A DNA stretch of 64,000 bases from Heterodera schachtii (taxonomy: Eukaryota; Nematoda; Chromadorea; Rhabditida; Heteroderidae): positions 186,001 to 250,000 of the forward strand of contig SIJG01000055.1 of assembly GCA_023374025.1 (NCBI GenBank), read 5' to 3'. Shown here one piece after another: positions 1 to 11,939 of the stretch. The position numbers and the translations under genes were made by a program. The notes below the pieces were generated by a model. That model was not told where the DNA came from. It did not search any database and saw nothing but the letters and a program-made list of their open reading frames with translations. The number at the start of each line of letters is the position of its first letter. Position 1 is the stretch's first letter.

Positions 1-3000
1 GCTTGCCTTTGCCGGTAAACCGATGGGTCCAAACCTAACAAAAAGTTGAAAATTCGTTCCGAACAATTTATTAGCTACAAAGCTGAAGGAGATGCAAAAA
101 AACAAAGATTATGTAACCTAAAATTATTTATAGTTTAGAAATTTATTTATAGAAACCAGCCCAATTTTGTTGATTTTAATTTCAAATCAACAAATAAATT
201 AAAACAAATATGTTACCAATTATTTCTGCAATTTGACATGCATCGATTTCCTCGATTGGCTCGCAAAGGCGACTGACTACGGGATGGATTTGGTGGGCCA
301 AGTAATAATGAATATCTGAATTAGTGAAGCCAACAAACAACTAATTGGTTATGTGCGTCCAAATTTTTCACTGACCGACGCTTAAATTTTCGTCCGCCAA
401 AATCTCGGAAGGATGATAAGCACGCTGAGTTGCCGGATTGACAGTGCCATCCTTAACAAAAAGGTACATAAATAAGGAAGAAATGAACACAGCCGCACAC
501 CTTGCAAATGACGTAATTCACAACATCGCCTTGTCTCAGACGGAACTTTTTGGATTCGTTCAAGCGAATTGCGACCAAAGCGTGGGGCTGCGCTTTTGTG
601 TCTTTGTATTCGGACGGATTCCGCGTTAACTGCTTCAGAATCTCGAATTTGTCCAGCGCGACTCTGCCCGCCTCGATGTCCGCGCGACGTTCGGCCAAAG
701 TCGCCCGAATCCGTTCGATGAGAGTGTCACGGTCAACCGAAGAAAGGATGAGGTTGACCACATCCCTGACCGGAATGTTGGTTGGATCACAAGAGATTAC
801 CGTATCAATCGACGTGATTTAAAATACGTGGAATGGCACTCACTCGCCAATTTCCTTGGCCAATTGAGACCAATCGCGTCGCACAATGTCCAACCCCTTC
901 AGTTCCTGCGTGACCACATTTTCATCGTTCAAATCAACAGCCAACGCGGCGTATTTCTTCTTTTTGAGCAAAAGTAAACGTTTGTAAATGCCGTCGATGT
1001 CCAACTCGAGCAAAGAATAGTTGCGATTCACTGCTTGTTTTAACTGAAATTGGGTGCAAATTTTGATAAGTCCTAAAGAATTGCCATTCCGCCTGACTTT
1101 TTGTGCAATTTGCTTGGCCTGCTCGAAATCTGTGGAATTTGTATTGACCATAATCGAGTCGGTGTCTCCGTAAATGACAGAAAAGTTCTCATTTTCCACG
1201 ATTGATTTTGCATGCAACAATAACTGTGAAGGAACAAAACGCTTAAAAACAAATTGAATTTTCCATTTGCTCACTTCGCGCCCTTTTGCCGTTACCATCG
1301 CCGCCAAAGTTTTTGCACAAAAGCGAGAATTTTGGAAGCCCAAACAGCCGTACATGCTATTCGCAGTGAGTTTGAGACCCAATTGTCGGATGTTATACTG
1401 ACAATGGGAAAGACAATTTTAAGGAGGTACAAAGTTAGTTAATACCCCCAGAAAAAATTGAATTTTTATTGGGGGGGGGGTAGTAAAAACAAACTTCGAT
1501 TAAACCCTTTGCCCCCCCCCCCTCCGTCCGAGTGCACTTAATTTTCCCCTGGATCATTTCTCACCAAAAAAAAAGAAAAACAAAAATGTTTCAAAAAGAT
1601 TATTTCTCGATTCTTATGAAAGAATTTTCGGGGGAAACGACTGTTCCGCCTCCGTCCCTTGTTTATTTGTTAGCTTTTCCGCCCTCTTCTCCTCTCCTTC
1701 TCCTCCACCTGTTTGTATTTGTCAGTGCCCACTCTCTCTCTGCTCATCCATTCCTTCACTTCCCTCCGTCGGTTGACCAATTTCCGAATTTCCGTCTTCA
1801 AAAGTCCGTCTGGTCGGCTTGAACCCGGCGGTGTTGGCAATTCCGTCTCAAGCTTAAAAAGCAAAAGAAATGTTTGGCCATCCACCGAATTCAGTCAGTC
1901 GCCCACCAAATCGTCAAAAGCACTGTCGACGGTGGTGAAGCAAATGTTGAACTCCTGAATGATGGTGGGGTAAAGGCTGTTGAAGTCCAACAGCACAACG
2001 AACGTTTCGTAAAGGCCTGAACAAAAGACATTTCCAATGTTGTGATGAATATAATTATTTCTATTAATTCCATTTTTTCAATTTTTTTGCCCGCCTTTCA
2101 TCGGCTCCAACACAAGTCCCCCCGTGTATTGTGGCCCCTTTTTGCTCTGTTTTGGCCCTTTTTTGTGCTTTTCCTCCTCCGTTTTGGGCTGTTGCTCCTC
2201 AATTTCCTCCACTTCCATTTCATTGTTTCCATTTTCCTCCTCTTCGCCTCCTTTTTCAGCGATTATTTCATCAATTTCAATGGGTTCCTTCGTGTCATTT
2301 TTCGAGTCTTTGCTTGGTTTTTGAAGTTTAGTGGCTGAAATAGGAAGGCCCTTTTGGGTATTGCCATTAAGCAAAGCATTAATTACCTGCTTTGGCTGCG
2401 CTGAAAGAACGCTTATCGGGCGGCACATAATTACTCTTGAAGCAGGCGTGCAACAGCAAATACTCATTGCGCTCGGCACGTCCACCCATAAGCGTACGGG
2501 ACTAAATCAAAAGGGAATTTGAAATAAACAAATTGAGTAAGCATTTGAATAATAAACAATTGTTAAAAGACAAAATCACCATTACACCGCCAACAATTTG
2601 AGTGATTTGCACAAAAAGGGGAATGGCATTCAAATGCTCCACAATTTTCATCGCGAAAAAGTTCTCGTTCCAATTCCATTTGATCAATTCAATCAATTTT
2701 ACTTTTGGATTCGTTTCCCTAAAGTAGGAAAAAAGGTTAAATTAATACTTTTTTTTTTAAATAACTCACAAAAAGGGCTCAGAAATTTGTTCAATGGAAA
2801 GATTGCCGCGGTTTCCAACTTTGAGCAGACGCGCGACTAATTCCTCCATTCCGTAGCTCCGTGCACGGACCAATTCCATCGCCGCTGTTCTGAAAAGGGG
2901 TGACAAAATTGGTCAAATTTCCTCTCATTAGTCCATCAATTACTTTGAGTCCAGACAAAGTCTTCCCGTGGTCAGATCCCAACTCGCCGACTTGAAATGG

Positions 3001-5854
3001 CCCACTCTTTGGATGTGATTTCTGCGCTTCAGCCGGCCAAGTCGGTCCCAACGTTGCAATTTGTGCCGTTCAATCGCCCCTTGGATCAGCACCAACTGAG
3101 CATTCAGATCATGACCCTGACAATTTGAAGGCGATTCTCTCGATACTGTCCATCACCTCTTTTTATAAGCCCACCAAAATCAAATCCGGGTTAATCTCCT
3201 CCATTTTCATGAGGAAAATATTCAACAGCGAAATTTCGTTGCCGACTTTGCGCACCAATTTGTCAATTCCGTTGGCCTTTAATTGGCTGTCCAAATCGAA
3301 TGGCAATGTCAGCCCCTTTTTAAGCTTCGCGACCACACAAAAGCGTTTGTTCAGCATCATTTTTGCGTCGAAATTGGTGCTCTTTTCCAAGTTACAATTG
3401 TGCTCAATGAGAGAAACCATTACGATCTGAAATTGGTGGAAAATTGACCAAAAAAAAAACTCCAAAATGGGACGACCGACTTGACTCTCTTTGGTGTCCG
3501 GGTTCAATGCCGTCAAAACATTCACAGAAATAATGCTTATTGGAGGGAGCGGATCGGCACAGTTCAGTGCCATTGAGATTGACTTCATTTCGCTCATGTC
3601 GACATTGTATTCCAATGGACAGTACGAAACTGGCGACTCAGCGAGAACTTAGAAGCGGAACTTTTGTTCAATAAGCCCAACCAATTTGAATGTTTGTTTA
3701 TACCCGCGTTTCTTACGCTAAGCCAACATGGTCCGTATATTTCACATTCGACCATCAGTCGTTCGAGTGCCGTTGCCGTCGTGTTCATCACATGACTAAA
3801 GCAATCGCCGGAAAGGTCGGACGGAATTCGTTCGGTGTTCCACTGAAATGGCCAAACATTCGATTTTTGCACACATTTAAATTGTTTGCTCACATTTACA
3901 CAAACTTCCATCGTTTGGCACTCTTTGGACACAGATTCATCAGCGCAAATAAATTTCTTGGTGATTAGCTAAACAAATCGACAAATATTATTGAGAAATG
4001 TATTTTATGTCCATCATTTACTTCCGGTTTGCATTTGATGTTGCGAATTCCGAATTTCGTCTTCAACACCATTCGCACTTCGTTTTCCAAGTCTTCCACC
4101 GTCGCCGGAATACCCGAGGAAAGAATCTTACAATTAATGGGAAAAGACAATTAGCACAAAGCAAAGGAATAGGCGACCTTTTCCCGTTTAATGAAAAACA
4201 ATTTCCGTGAAATGTCTTTGAGCGCCAAACAGCAACTGGAGAAAGTGCCGCTGGGCTCCTCCTTCGCCCGACCAAACAAATAAACTTTGCCTGTAAAAAG
4301 GGACAGATAATTCGAAAACTTAGGCAAATTCGTGCCCGGATTTCTGAAGGCATCCTCATAAGCGTCGATGAAAAAAAATTTGAGTACATCGGGCGACTCC
4401 ACTCGCGCCATTTTCGCGCGTCGACTTTCCAACCCTTCGGGCGAATGGACGTCGGCGTCCTTTCTTTTCTGTTGTTGTGGCGGTGAAGCGGGCGGAGAAG
4501 GGGAAAGAGGCCGAAGGGGCGGCGACGGAATTGGAAGCGATGGCCTCGGCAGGACATTCTCTTCGGGGGACGGTGTCGCCGCTGCAATCACCGGGGCAGA
4601 GACATCCTCGTCAAGTCCGACTGTCGTTGGAGAGGGCACTCGGAATCTGTTTAGCACTGCGCAAAAAAAAAGGAAAAATAAATATTTCTGCGGTAATTCC
4701 AGGAAAATCTATCTTCGTAACGGACATTTTTTTAATTTTCCCACAACCCTTTTTAACAAAAGTAGTTAAAAATAAAGAACTTTTCGGGTGGGTTTCGAGT
4801 TTCTGATCATGGATTAATGTCCATTTGGGTCAATTGCAAGCCACAAACCAAAATTGAAACTAAAAGTAAAAGTCTATCATTTGAACTTTTTGAAATTCAC
4901 ATTTATATTCAAAACGAGTTTTAATGAGCATTTATTGTATATTTTTTGAAAAATTTTAACAAATAAAGTCGTGTAAAGCCATTTGTTGGGTTTTTAACGT
5001 GACTAGCAATTTTCCTTACCTTTGGGCGACGAAATATTCACATTTTGAACGGTAAAAGAATTGGACGAAGTTGGCAACTCGGAAATGAATGGGTCGACTG
5101 AAAATTGTAAGGCTCCAATGTTTGAAAATTGTCCCATTACACGAATCACTCGGCGCGGCAACGCCCGTCCCAATGATATCGGCCAAACACTCCTTCAAAA
5201 TGTCATCATCGTCAACTCGTAAAGAATGCTGAAAGGTCATGTTTTAAAAGCAAAAGGCACTTTTACAAGAAGTCACCTCGTCCTGTGCTTTCTGTTTGTT
5301 GGTTACCACTTGAAAATGGTGCTTAATTGTGCCCGCTTTCGGCTTTTCTTTAAATTTTTTCTTCTTCCTTTTGCTGATCAATCCGAAATTAATTACCCTT
5401 TTTGCTTTTTTTCGACTTTTTAGAACGCTCCTCCTCTTCAAATTCGTCCTCAGAATCATCCTCCTCATCGTAATAATGACTATCTTAATTATAAAAGCTA
5501 AATTATAACGCAAAACAAATGAAAAACCATCATTTTCAACAAAGGAACGGTGCTCGCGTTTTTTGGCTTCATATTCGGCTTCATCAACTTCCATGTAAAG
5601 GTCCTCAACCAAATCATCCACCTAACCAAAGGGTATTTATTCATTGATCTTTGCCAAATTGAATTGTTTCCCATTTTAACATTATTTCGCTCATTTTTGC
5701 GCTTTTTTTGTTCACATACTCTTTTCCGATAGGCTTTGCCTGTTGCGCGCGCCTGCTTTAGTTCTTCCAAAACATTCTGTTGTCGCTTTTTTGACACATT
5801 CGATCTTCTCGAACGGCGCATTTCGGCAAATTCATCGTCTTCAACTTCTGGCAT
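1..5854 (-). CDS. pola-1: DNA polymerase alpha catalytic subunit (family B), 3' part cut off by window edge
   Basis: Catalytic subunit of the primase-polymerase complex that starts DNA synthesis in the nucleus. The start is the ATG at 5854, giving an acidic/basic N-terminus ([19 protein letters not shown]) followed by an '[15 protein letters not shown]' stretch, as at the N-terminus of animal Pol alpha. Further exons encode the exonuclease-like domain (about 3.0-3.9 kb; 'GPCWL' near 3.72 kb), polymerase motif A '[16 protein letters not shown]' (about 1.95-2.01 kb), '[13 protein letters not shown]' (about 1.34-1.38 kb) and motif C 'YGDTDSI' (about 1.16 kb). Exons at 0.2-0.8 kb encode the palm/thumb end ('[19 protein letters not shown]'), and '[12 protein letters not shown]' runs off the left edge, so the C-terminal zinc modules lie outside. 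Introns are short. Catalytic aspartates of motifs A and C are intact. Identity is certain; individual exon borders are not all resolved. Confidence 0.95.
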
Positions 5855-6318
5855 TTTTAATTGTTAGTTTCCTGTGTGAACTTAACCAACGAAATAAACG
5901 AGTAGAAGAACAATGAAAACAAAATTTAGGGAAAAAGGCTTACATTCTTGGACAAATCCTTTTGTCTCATTTTTGACTTTTTCATCGAACCATGAAAATT
6001 TAAATTTAAAATTGGCGCCTAAATAAAATACCATTCAATAAATTTAGGTAATTTTATTCGAAAGATCTTAATAGGCTTCTTTTTTGCTCAACGAAATCAT
6101 CTCAGTTCAGTAATGTAAGTTTTAAATTTTTCTATGTTGAACAAATCTAATAAACTGTAGTTTTTTGATAATTATCTTTATATTTATTAGTAAATAAGCC
6201 ATAAGATGATCAGAAACACTACGAGTATTTATTAAAAAATTACGAATAAATTTAAGGAAACATATAAATAGAACTGTAAATTTAACAATTTGAGAAGGAT
6301 TGTTCGCACACTTTTAAC

Positions 6319-7812
6319 TCATTCTGAATAAGCACATTCATTTGGAAAAGTGCAGCCAATTTGTTGAATAATTGTACGAGCAGCAAAATTACCAGCACGG
6401 ACGCAAAGATCCAAAGAGCGGCCGGTGGAAAATGCAGCCAAAAAGCCTCAAGGAAAAATAGGGGATCAAATGTAGTCAATTTATCCACAACTTAATGCAT
6501 TCACTGTTACAATACCTCCACAAAATGCATCGCCCGCCCCATTGGTGTCCACAATTTGGTCCTCCGAAATTGGCTCCACTGGAAACTGAGTGAGTTTGCC
6601 GTCATGGGCCACCAAAACCGGCAAATGGCCCTGTGTTATCACAACTATCCGTTTCTTCTCACCGTTCACCTAAATAATGCAGTAAGTCCTCCACTATGAA
6701 TCATGTACGACTTTCTCCTTTTCACTCAAATACAATGCGATGTCCCCAACGTCCGTTTTTCCGATTTCTCGAGTTTTTGCGTAAGCCAATGCTTCTTGTT
6801 TATTGCCAAACAAAATGTCAACGTAGGGGAGCACTTTTTCAAGTCGGTCGGAAAAAAACTGACAAATGTATTCGGCACTCAAATTGAGAGCGAAATGTTT
6901 GGGCCGAGTGGAAGAGATGACATGCGTTGCCAGAAAAAGAATCGATTCCAAAGAGACGGTTAGAAAGTATCCCTAAAAAGAAAAAGATTAAAAATGGCGA
7001 AACAGTCAGATCACCTCGACGTAAAAATTGCTAATCTTTTCAATCAGTGATTGGTTGGCCTCAATGTTAAGATGGACAGGGGTGAAATGTTCAGCGGCGC
7101 CAAGATGAGCAACCAAAGACCGAAAAATGGGAGGAATCCGAAGAATGGAAGTGAAGCGTGTCGAAAACCTCTTATTGCCGAACACCAAAACCGCACAGGT
7201 ACCCGTCTTTTCGGTTGGCACTTCCTGGTAACGCACTTCGATGTTTGCAGCCTGGGCCTTCTCGTGTAAAATTTGACCATATTTGTCCTTGCCAACGGCG
7301 CCAAAAAAGTAGCAGGACTTCTGAAAAAAATATTCTGTTCAATCGTGTCAAGGGTTAGAAATTAATCAAATATTTATAAATCATTTGAAATGACAAATTC
7401 ACAATATTTAAGAATTTTGATTTAATTACGAGGTTTACGCCGAATGCTTTGACCATCCATTGACAAACTCGGACCGTGTTTTGTGCCGAACCGCCGGGTA
7501 CAAATTCAATCTTATTACCAAGAGTGGAAATATCGTCAAAACTAAACAAAAAAATAAAATAAAAATTACAATAATTGGTCTTCACATTGGCAAAAGTGAG
7601 GCACTATTTTCACTATTGATTAGGTCCGCGCCGTCCTCTGCAAGTCCATACTTTGCATGAATTTGTGTGTCCAAAGTTGCGACCTGCAGGTCTAAAACAA
7701 TAGCAATTTAAAATGTTTTAAAATTATGTACGTTGAACCAACCCAACAATGGATTTCCCATTCCAAGCAATAAAAACTCATTGTTGTTTTTATTTCCTAT
7801 ATTTTTATCCAT
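6319..7812 (-). CDS. adk: Adenosine kinase (PfkB/ribokinase family)
   Basis: Phosphorylates adenosine to AMP with ATP in purine salvage; cytosolic or nuclear. The start ATG is at 7812 (MDKNIGNKNNNEFLLLGMG), followed by 'NPLLGWFN' before the first donor. Later exons carry the adenosine-kinase signature 'PGGSAQNTVRVCQWM' (about 7.45-7.5 kb), 'CYFGAVGKDKYGQI' (about 7.27-7.32 kb), 'LPYVDILFGNKQEA' (about 6.8 kb) and the anion-hole/catalytic motif 'DTNGAGDAFCGG' (about 6.53 kb). After a short intron the last exon reads GFLAAFSTGRSLDLCVRAGN and ends 'GCTFPNECAYSE' at the TGA 6319-6321, matching the usual family C-terminus. The catalytic Asp is present. Length fits the family (about 340-350 residues). 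It lies upstream of pola-1 on the same strand, 464 bp apart, which is too far for a typical nematode operon. Confidence 0.94.
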
Positions 7813-8383
7813 ATTTTAGTTGTTATTTTATTAAGATAAAAAAATTTAAATTATTTTGGAAAACTAAAATAAATTCGGTTTTAATGGTTTAATTTAACGT
7901 TCAAATAATTCAAATAAATGTTTAAATCAATTTATGAACAAGTCCGAGCAACAAAAATGAACATTTATTTCATTTGTGTGCTTGCTGTCCTTCGGTTATC
8001 TTATCTAAGTTTTTATCTTTCCATGCATTCTTCGCAATTTGTTAATGGTACTCAAAAAAAAAGTAAGAAGCGGTGTTTCCTTTATATTGAGCACAGAAAA
8101 TCGATTTTACTGCATTTTTCTTAATGGGCAAGAATAAAGGAGACCAGCGAAAATTTTTATAAATCAAACACAGGTCCAAAAAATCAGAAATTTTGCAAAA
8201 TTAGGTACGCTATTTTTAAAATTTTCAATCAAAAATGTAATAAACGTATTTTTCGCCTCCCACTTTCGATTTAATATGGAGAAGTAATAATCAAATCGTG
8301 TTTTTCGTGGCAATTGAGATCAATTTTCCAACAAAAATTTAGGAATGGGGGGGGGGGGCATGGACGGTAATAAAACGAAGTGT
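7813..8383. other. Intergenic spacer
   Basis: AT-rich 5' flank of adenosine kinase with a 14-nt G run near 8347-8358. Short open stretches are present but lack family resemblance or splice context. No gene supported. Confidence 0.6.
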
Positions 8384-8392
8384 CTAACTGTG
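8384..8392 (+). repeat. Left 9-bp direct repeat (target-site-duplication-like) of the kinase island
   Basis: CTAACTGTG lies directly outside the left MITE end (GGCAATCATG). The same 9 bases lie directly outside the right end of MITE copy 3 at 16903-16911. The repeat is seen directly; calling it a target-site duplication is inference. Confidence 0.75.
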
Positions 8393-8964
8393 GGCAATCA
8401 TGTCTTTTACTGGTCCCGAAAAAATTGTTTTTTAAAGTATTCAGAAAAACCTAATAACATATTTCTAAGGGTGTTTTGACGCGCTGAGTACGAATCCGGC
8501 CTCCTTTTTGGCGAATTCCTAACCCGAATTCGAATATTTTTCGAAAAATTTTTTTTTGGTAACTTAAGTCTAAAATTGGTTTAAATAATCTTTTTATTGA
8601 AGCATTGATGGATAACATTCAATTGTTTCCATATTTTAATCATTTTTAGACTAAAAGATGAAATTCGGAGGATTTGAATTTTCAATTTTTTATTCCAATT
8701 CTGGTCCGGGGTTCGGAATTGTTCGAAATGTATGCTAGATTCGTGATCAGTGGCCCCGAAAACCCTTGGAAATATGTTTTCATGGCTTTCGAAAACAAAA
8801 ATTTTTTTGAAAAATGTTCGAATTCGGGTTCGGGGTTGGGAATTCGCCAAAAAGGAGGCCGGATTCGTACTCAGCGCGTCAAAACACCCCTAGAAATATG
8901 TTATTAGGTTTTTGTGAAAACTTTAAAAAACAATTTTTTTCGGGACCAGTAAGACATGATTGCC
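8393..8964. mobile_element. Inverted-repeat element (MITE-like), copy 1, 572 bp
   Basis: The left arm begins GGCAATCATGTCTTTTACTG and the right arm ends CAGTAAGACATGATTGCC, near-perfect reverse complements extending about 160 bp with small gaps (for example GAATCCGGCCTCCTTTTTGG against its complement). It encodes no transposase. The left flank is CTAACTGTG and the right flank TTTGATGG, so this copy is not flanked by its own duplication; its flanks pair with those of copies 2 and 3. The 8-9 bp flanking repeats resemble hAT-type insertions, but the terminal bases are not diagnostic. Confidence 0.85.
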
Positions 8965-9323
8965 TTTGATGGAATGTTCTTAACAAAGTGCCATAAGTTA
9001 AAAGCGGTCAAATTTTGGCACAAATTGCGCATTGACCCTGTATTCAATATTTGCCACATTTATTAACCAGGTTTATTACACACATTGAACAATGAATACA
9101 CAAACACTGTACATACACACAAATAACGAATATGAAGCAGCAGCACATTAATGGATATTATACATACATACATATTTTGATCACATTAGGAAGGTCGCTC
9201 TGATCACATGGAATATGTACAAATATGGGGAACGGACTTCACACAAACAACAGCAGCAGTAGGGGGGGGGGGGACTGATCGTGAAGGGAGGTCGTCGTGC
9301 ACCGTCGTCGTTCTCATCGCTGG

Positions 9324-9763
9324 CTATTCGTCCGCTTGGGTCGTCTCCGCTGTGCTCTGTTCTCCGGCGTTAGCGGCTGGCTCGGCGGCGTCCTTCTTCT
9401 TGTCCTTTTTGTCCTTCTTCCCGTGCTTGTCCTTCTTGGAACGGCGGTTGCTGTCGTCGCTCTTCCCCTCCTTTGATTTGTGTTTGTCCTTGCGCTTCTC
9501 CTCCTTCTTGTCCGCCGCAGCTGCGCCGTCGCCTTTCTTGTCCTTCTTCTTTGCCTTCTCCTCCGCGTCGCCGCCGGTCGTGACTTCTTCCTTCTTGGGC
9601 GCTTCTTTGTCGTCTTCGCTCTTCGCTTTCTCCATGTACGTCTTCGCGTAGTACTGAAAATTTCAGAAAAATTTGTTTTGAGATGTAAAAATTTGGAGCG
9701 AAAAAAAAAACTTACGATTCCCGCCCCGAAGGCTGCAGCGCCGACGAGGAAGTGAGAAGTCAT
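9324..9763 (-). CDS. Small Lys-rich protein with N-terminal hydrophobic anchor (cassette gene A)
   Basis: Two exons: 9763-9716 (MTSHFLVGAAAFGAGI, ending at GTAAGT) and 9653-9324 (acceptor TTTTCAG), giving about 126 residues. The N-terminal 18 or so residues are hydrophobic and could be a membrane anchor or uncleaved signal. The rest is highly charged, with repeated KKDKK/KKDKH blocks, a Glu-rich stretch and an acidic-polar C-terminus (TAETTQADE), and is probably disordered. I do not recognise the family. It is divergently arranged with kinase gene B across 251 bp with a TATA box for each direction, and the pair is duplicated at 14550-16296. Both copies keep the reading frame, which supports it being a real gene. 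Confidence 0.75.
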
Positions 9764-10014
9764 TGTGTTGTTGTTGGACGCACTGAAGTCGTTCGTTCGT
9801 TGATTGGGTGTTGTGTCAGCAGCAAATGTGTAAATGGACGAAAGTTCGCCCCTTTTATATGCATTTTCTGTTGCACTGTTTTTCAGTGGGAAATTTGAAT
9901 ATAAAAGGGCGTGAAATTGAGAGAAATTTCATTCTCGTCACATTCTTAATTCTATTCTCTGCACTATTACATCTAATTCCTGCTGCTCACCGACTCCATC
10001 GACAACGACACGCG
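9764..10014. promoter_or_regulatory. Bidirectional promoter between cassette genes A and B
   Basis: The 251 bp between two divergent ATGs contain TATAAAAG on the plus strand (9900-9907, 108 bp before the ATG of B) and TATAAAAG on the minus strand (9852-9859, 89 bp before the ATG of A). The region is unchanged in the second cassette copy (14990-15240). Confidence 0.6.
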
Positions 10015-11269
10015 ATGGAAGAACTCGTGGCGCTCTCCCCTGGAATCCGCGTCGGCCGCTGGACGATCACAAAGAAGCTGGGCGCCGGAGCATTCGGAGC
10101 CGTCTACCTGTGCGTGAACGACCAAGGAGAGCAGGCCGCGCTGAAGACGGAGCCGGTCAACACGCCACATCCGCTGCTCGTCATGGAGGTAGGGGGGAGG
10201 AGGGGTGGAAAATCGGCAATACAATTTAAAAATTTTTTTCACAACTCAGGCTCACGTGATGACCAAGCTGGACAACCTTCGAGACGGAGACGGGAAGCAC
10301 TTCTGCCGCTGCTTGGACCTCGGGCGCGATGAGCAAAAGGACCAACAATCGGGACAAATGAAGAAGTTCAACTACATCGTCATGTCACTCGTCGGTCGTG
10401 GCCTGGACGGAGTCGTCAAGGATGCCGGTGGCCGCCTCAGCCTTGGAAGCGCAGTCGGCGTCTCGATCCAGATGCTCGCCGGTCTCAGAGGACTCCACAC
10501 CGTCGGCTACCTCCACCGCGACATCAAGCCGGGCAACTCGACCATCGGACGTCCGGAATCAAACGAAATCCGCCTGCTCTACCTGATCGACTTCGGCATG
10601 GCGCGCAAATACACCAAGGACGACGTGAGTTTGAGTGAAGCGCTTTGAAAAAACCAAAATAATTTTTTCCCTTTCCCCTTTTTCAGGGGAGCCAACACCG
10701 CCCGCGCGCTGCCACCAACTTCCGCGGAAGCCCCCGTTACGCTGCGATCAGCGCTCATCTCGGACGCGAATACAGCCGCAAGGACGACATCGAATCGTGG
10801 TTCTACTGCATGATCGAGCTCTTCAAAGGCGCACTTCCATGGTCCAACGTGGGGGAAATGAAAGCGGTGAGCGAATGGGGGGGAGGGATAATCAGAATTC
10901 TGATTTCATTGTTCCTTTTTTTCAGATCGGCGAGGCAAAGGTCAAACGCCAGAAGAAACAACCGGAAGCCGTTCGACGCCAGGCAATCGCCGACTTGCTC
11001 TCCGGATGCCCAAACGAGTTCGGCCAGGTCCTCAAATACATCGTGAGTTTGTTCGTTCGTTTTTTCCAAAATTAACAAAAAAAAATTTGCAGGACGACAT
11101 GAAGTACACCGACAAGCCCGACTACGACTGGATCATCGCGACATTGCGCAGCAGCCTCAGCAACGCCGGCGTCCAGGAATTCCCCTACGACTGGGAGACG
11201 GGCAAGCGCAACGCGGCACCGGGCGCTGGAGGCGGAGGAGGAGGGGGAGGAGACAGCTACTTCAACTGA
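10015..11269 (+). CDS. TTBK/CK1-like protein kinase (cassette gene B)
   Basis: Serine/threonine kinase of the casein kinase 1/tau-tubulin kinase group, of the kind expanded in nematodes. Five exons: 10015-10188, 10250-10624, 10687-10866, 10926-11042, 11093-11269, all phase 0, 340 residues. Motifs: glycine loop 'KLGAGAFGAVYL', catalytic lysine in 'AALKTE', 'GYLHRDIKPGN' (catalytic Asp and Asn present), 'LIDFGMARKY', and 'RGSPRYAAISAHLGREYS' plus 'DDIESWFY' replacing the standard APE region as in CK1/TTBK. The C-terminus is Gly-rich (about 8 Gly) ending SYFN. A TATA box sits upstream and AATAAA at 11468-11473 follows. Many nematode relatives are male-germline expressed (established for C. elegans CK1 expansions; inference here). 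Confidence 0.92.
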
Positions 11270-11467
11270 TGAGCCGTGCAGCAGCAGAAGAATCGCCAAG
11301 AAGCGTCACCGTGCAGAATTGATCATATGACCACTATTACTGTATTGTATGTATTATTTTGTGTCCATGCTGCCATCCCCGATATACACATGTATTGTAT
11401 TGTTGACATATGTATTGATTGAAATTGTTGTTCATAACTGTGTTTGTACATATATGACTTTTGGCGA

Positions 11468-11473
11468 AATAAA
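11468..11473 (+). terminator. Poly(A) signal AATAAA of kinase B
   Basis: AATAAA about 200 bp after the stop of kinase B. This segment is absent from the second cassette copy. Confidence 0.5.
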
Positions 11474-11694
11474 GGACATTTTGTTTGTTTCCTCGAGTTC
11501 ATTTTCTTGAAAATATAGCATAGGCCATAGGTATTTTGATCCCACTTATAGGAGAATAAGACAATTTAAAAAGCGAATGGGGAGGAAAAACGGGAGCAAA
11601 TTCAAATCGAAATGGGCAAAATAAAAATGCCAATGATTGCACAAAACGCCGAATAAAATGCCGAAAAGAATGATCCCTTTTGTGTAAAAAACCT

Positions 11695-11826
11695 TGGGAC
11701 GCATAAAAAATTATGGGACGCGTAAAAACCATGGGACGCTTAAAAGTTCATGGGACGCGTAAAAGTCTGATATTTGCATTGTCAAAAACATTTGTTGCGT
11801 TTTGACGGGAATTTGGTCTATAAAAG
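11695..11826 (+). promoter_or_regulatory. Direct repeats plus TATA box upstream of kinase C
   Basis: Four spaced copies of TGGGACGC(G/A)TAAAA-like sequence lie between 11695 and 11765, about 20 bp apart, followed by TATAAAAG at 11819-11826 and the ATG at 11940. The repeats are seen directly; a binding-site role is inference from their position. Confidence 0.5.
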
Positions 11827-11939
11827 GGAGGCAATTTGTCATTTCCAATCATTTCAATCGTTCCCTTTATTCTCATTTGCCATTCTTCCCTCCACTTCTT
11901 CGACTACAACCCATTTCAAGTGCACAACAGCGTGGACGC

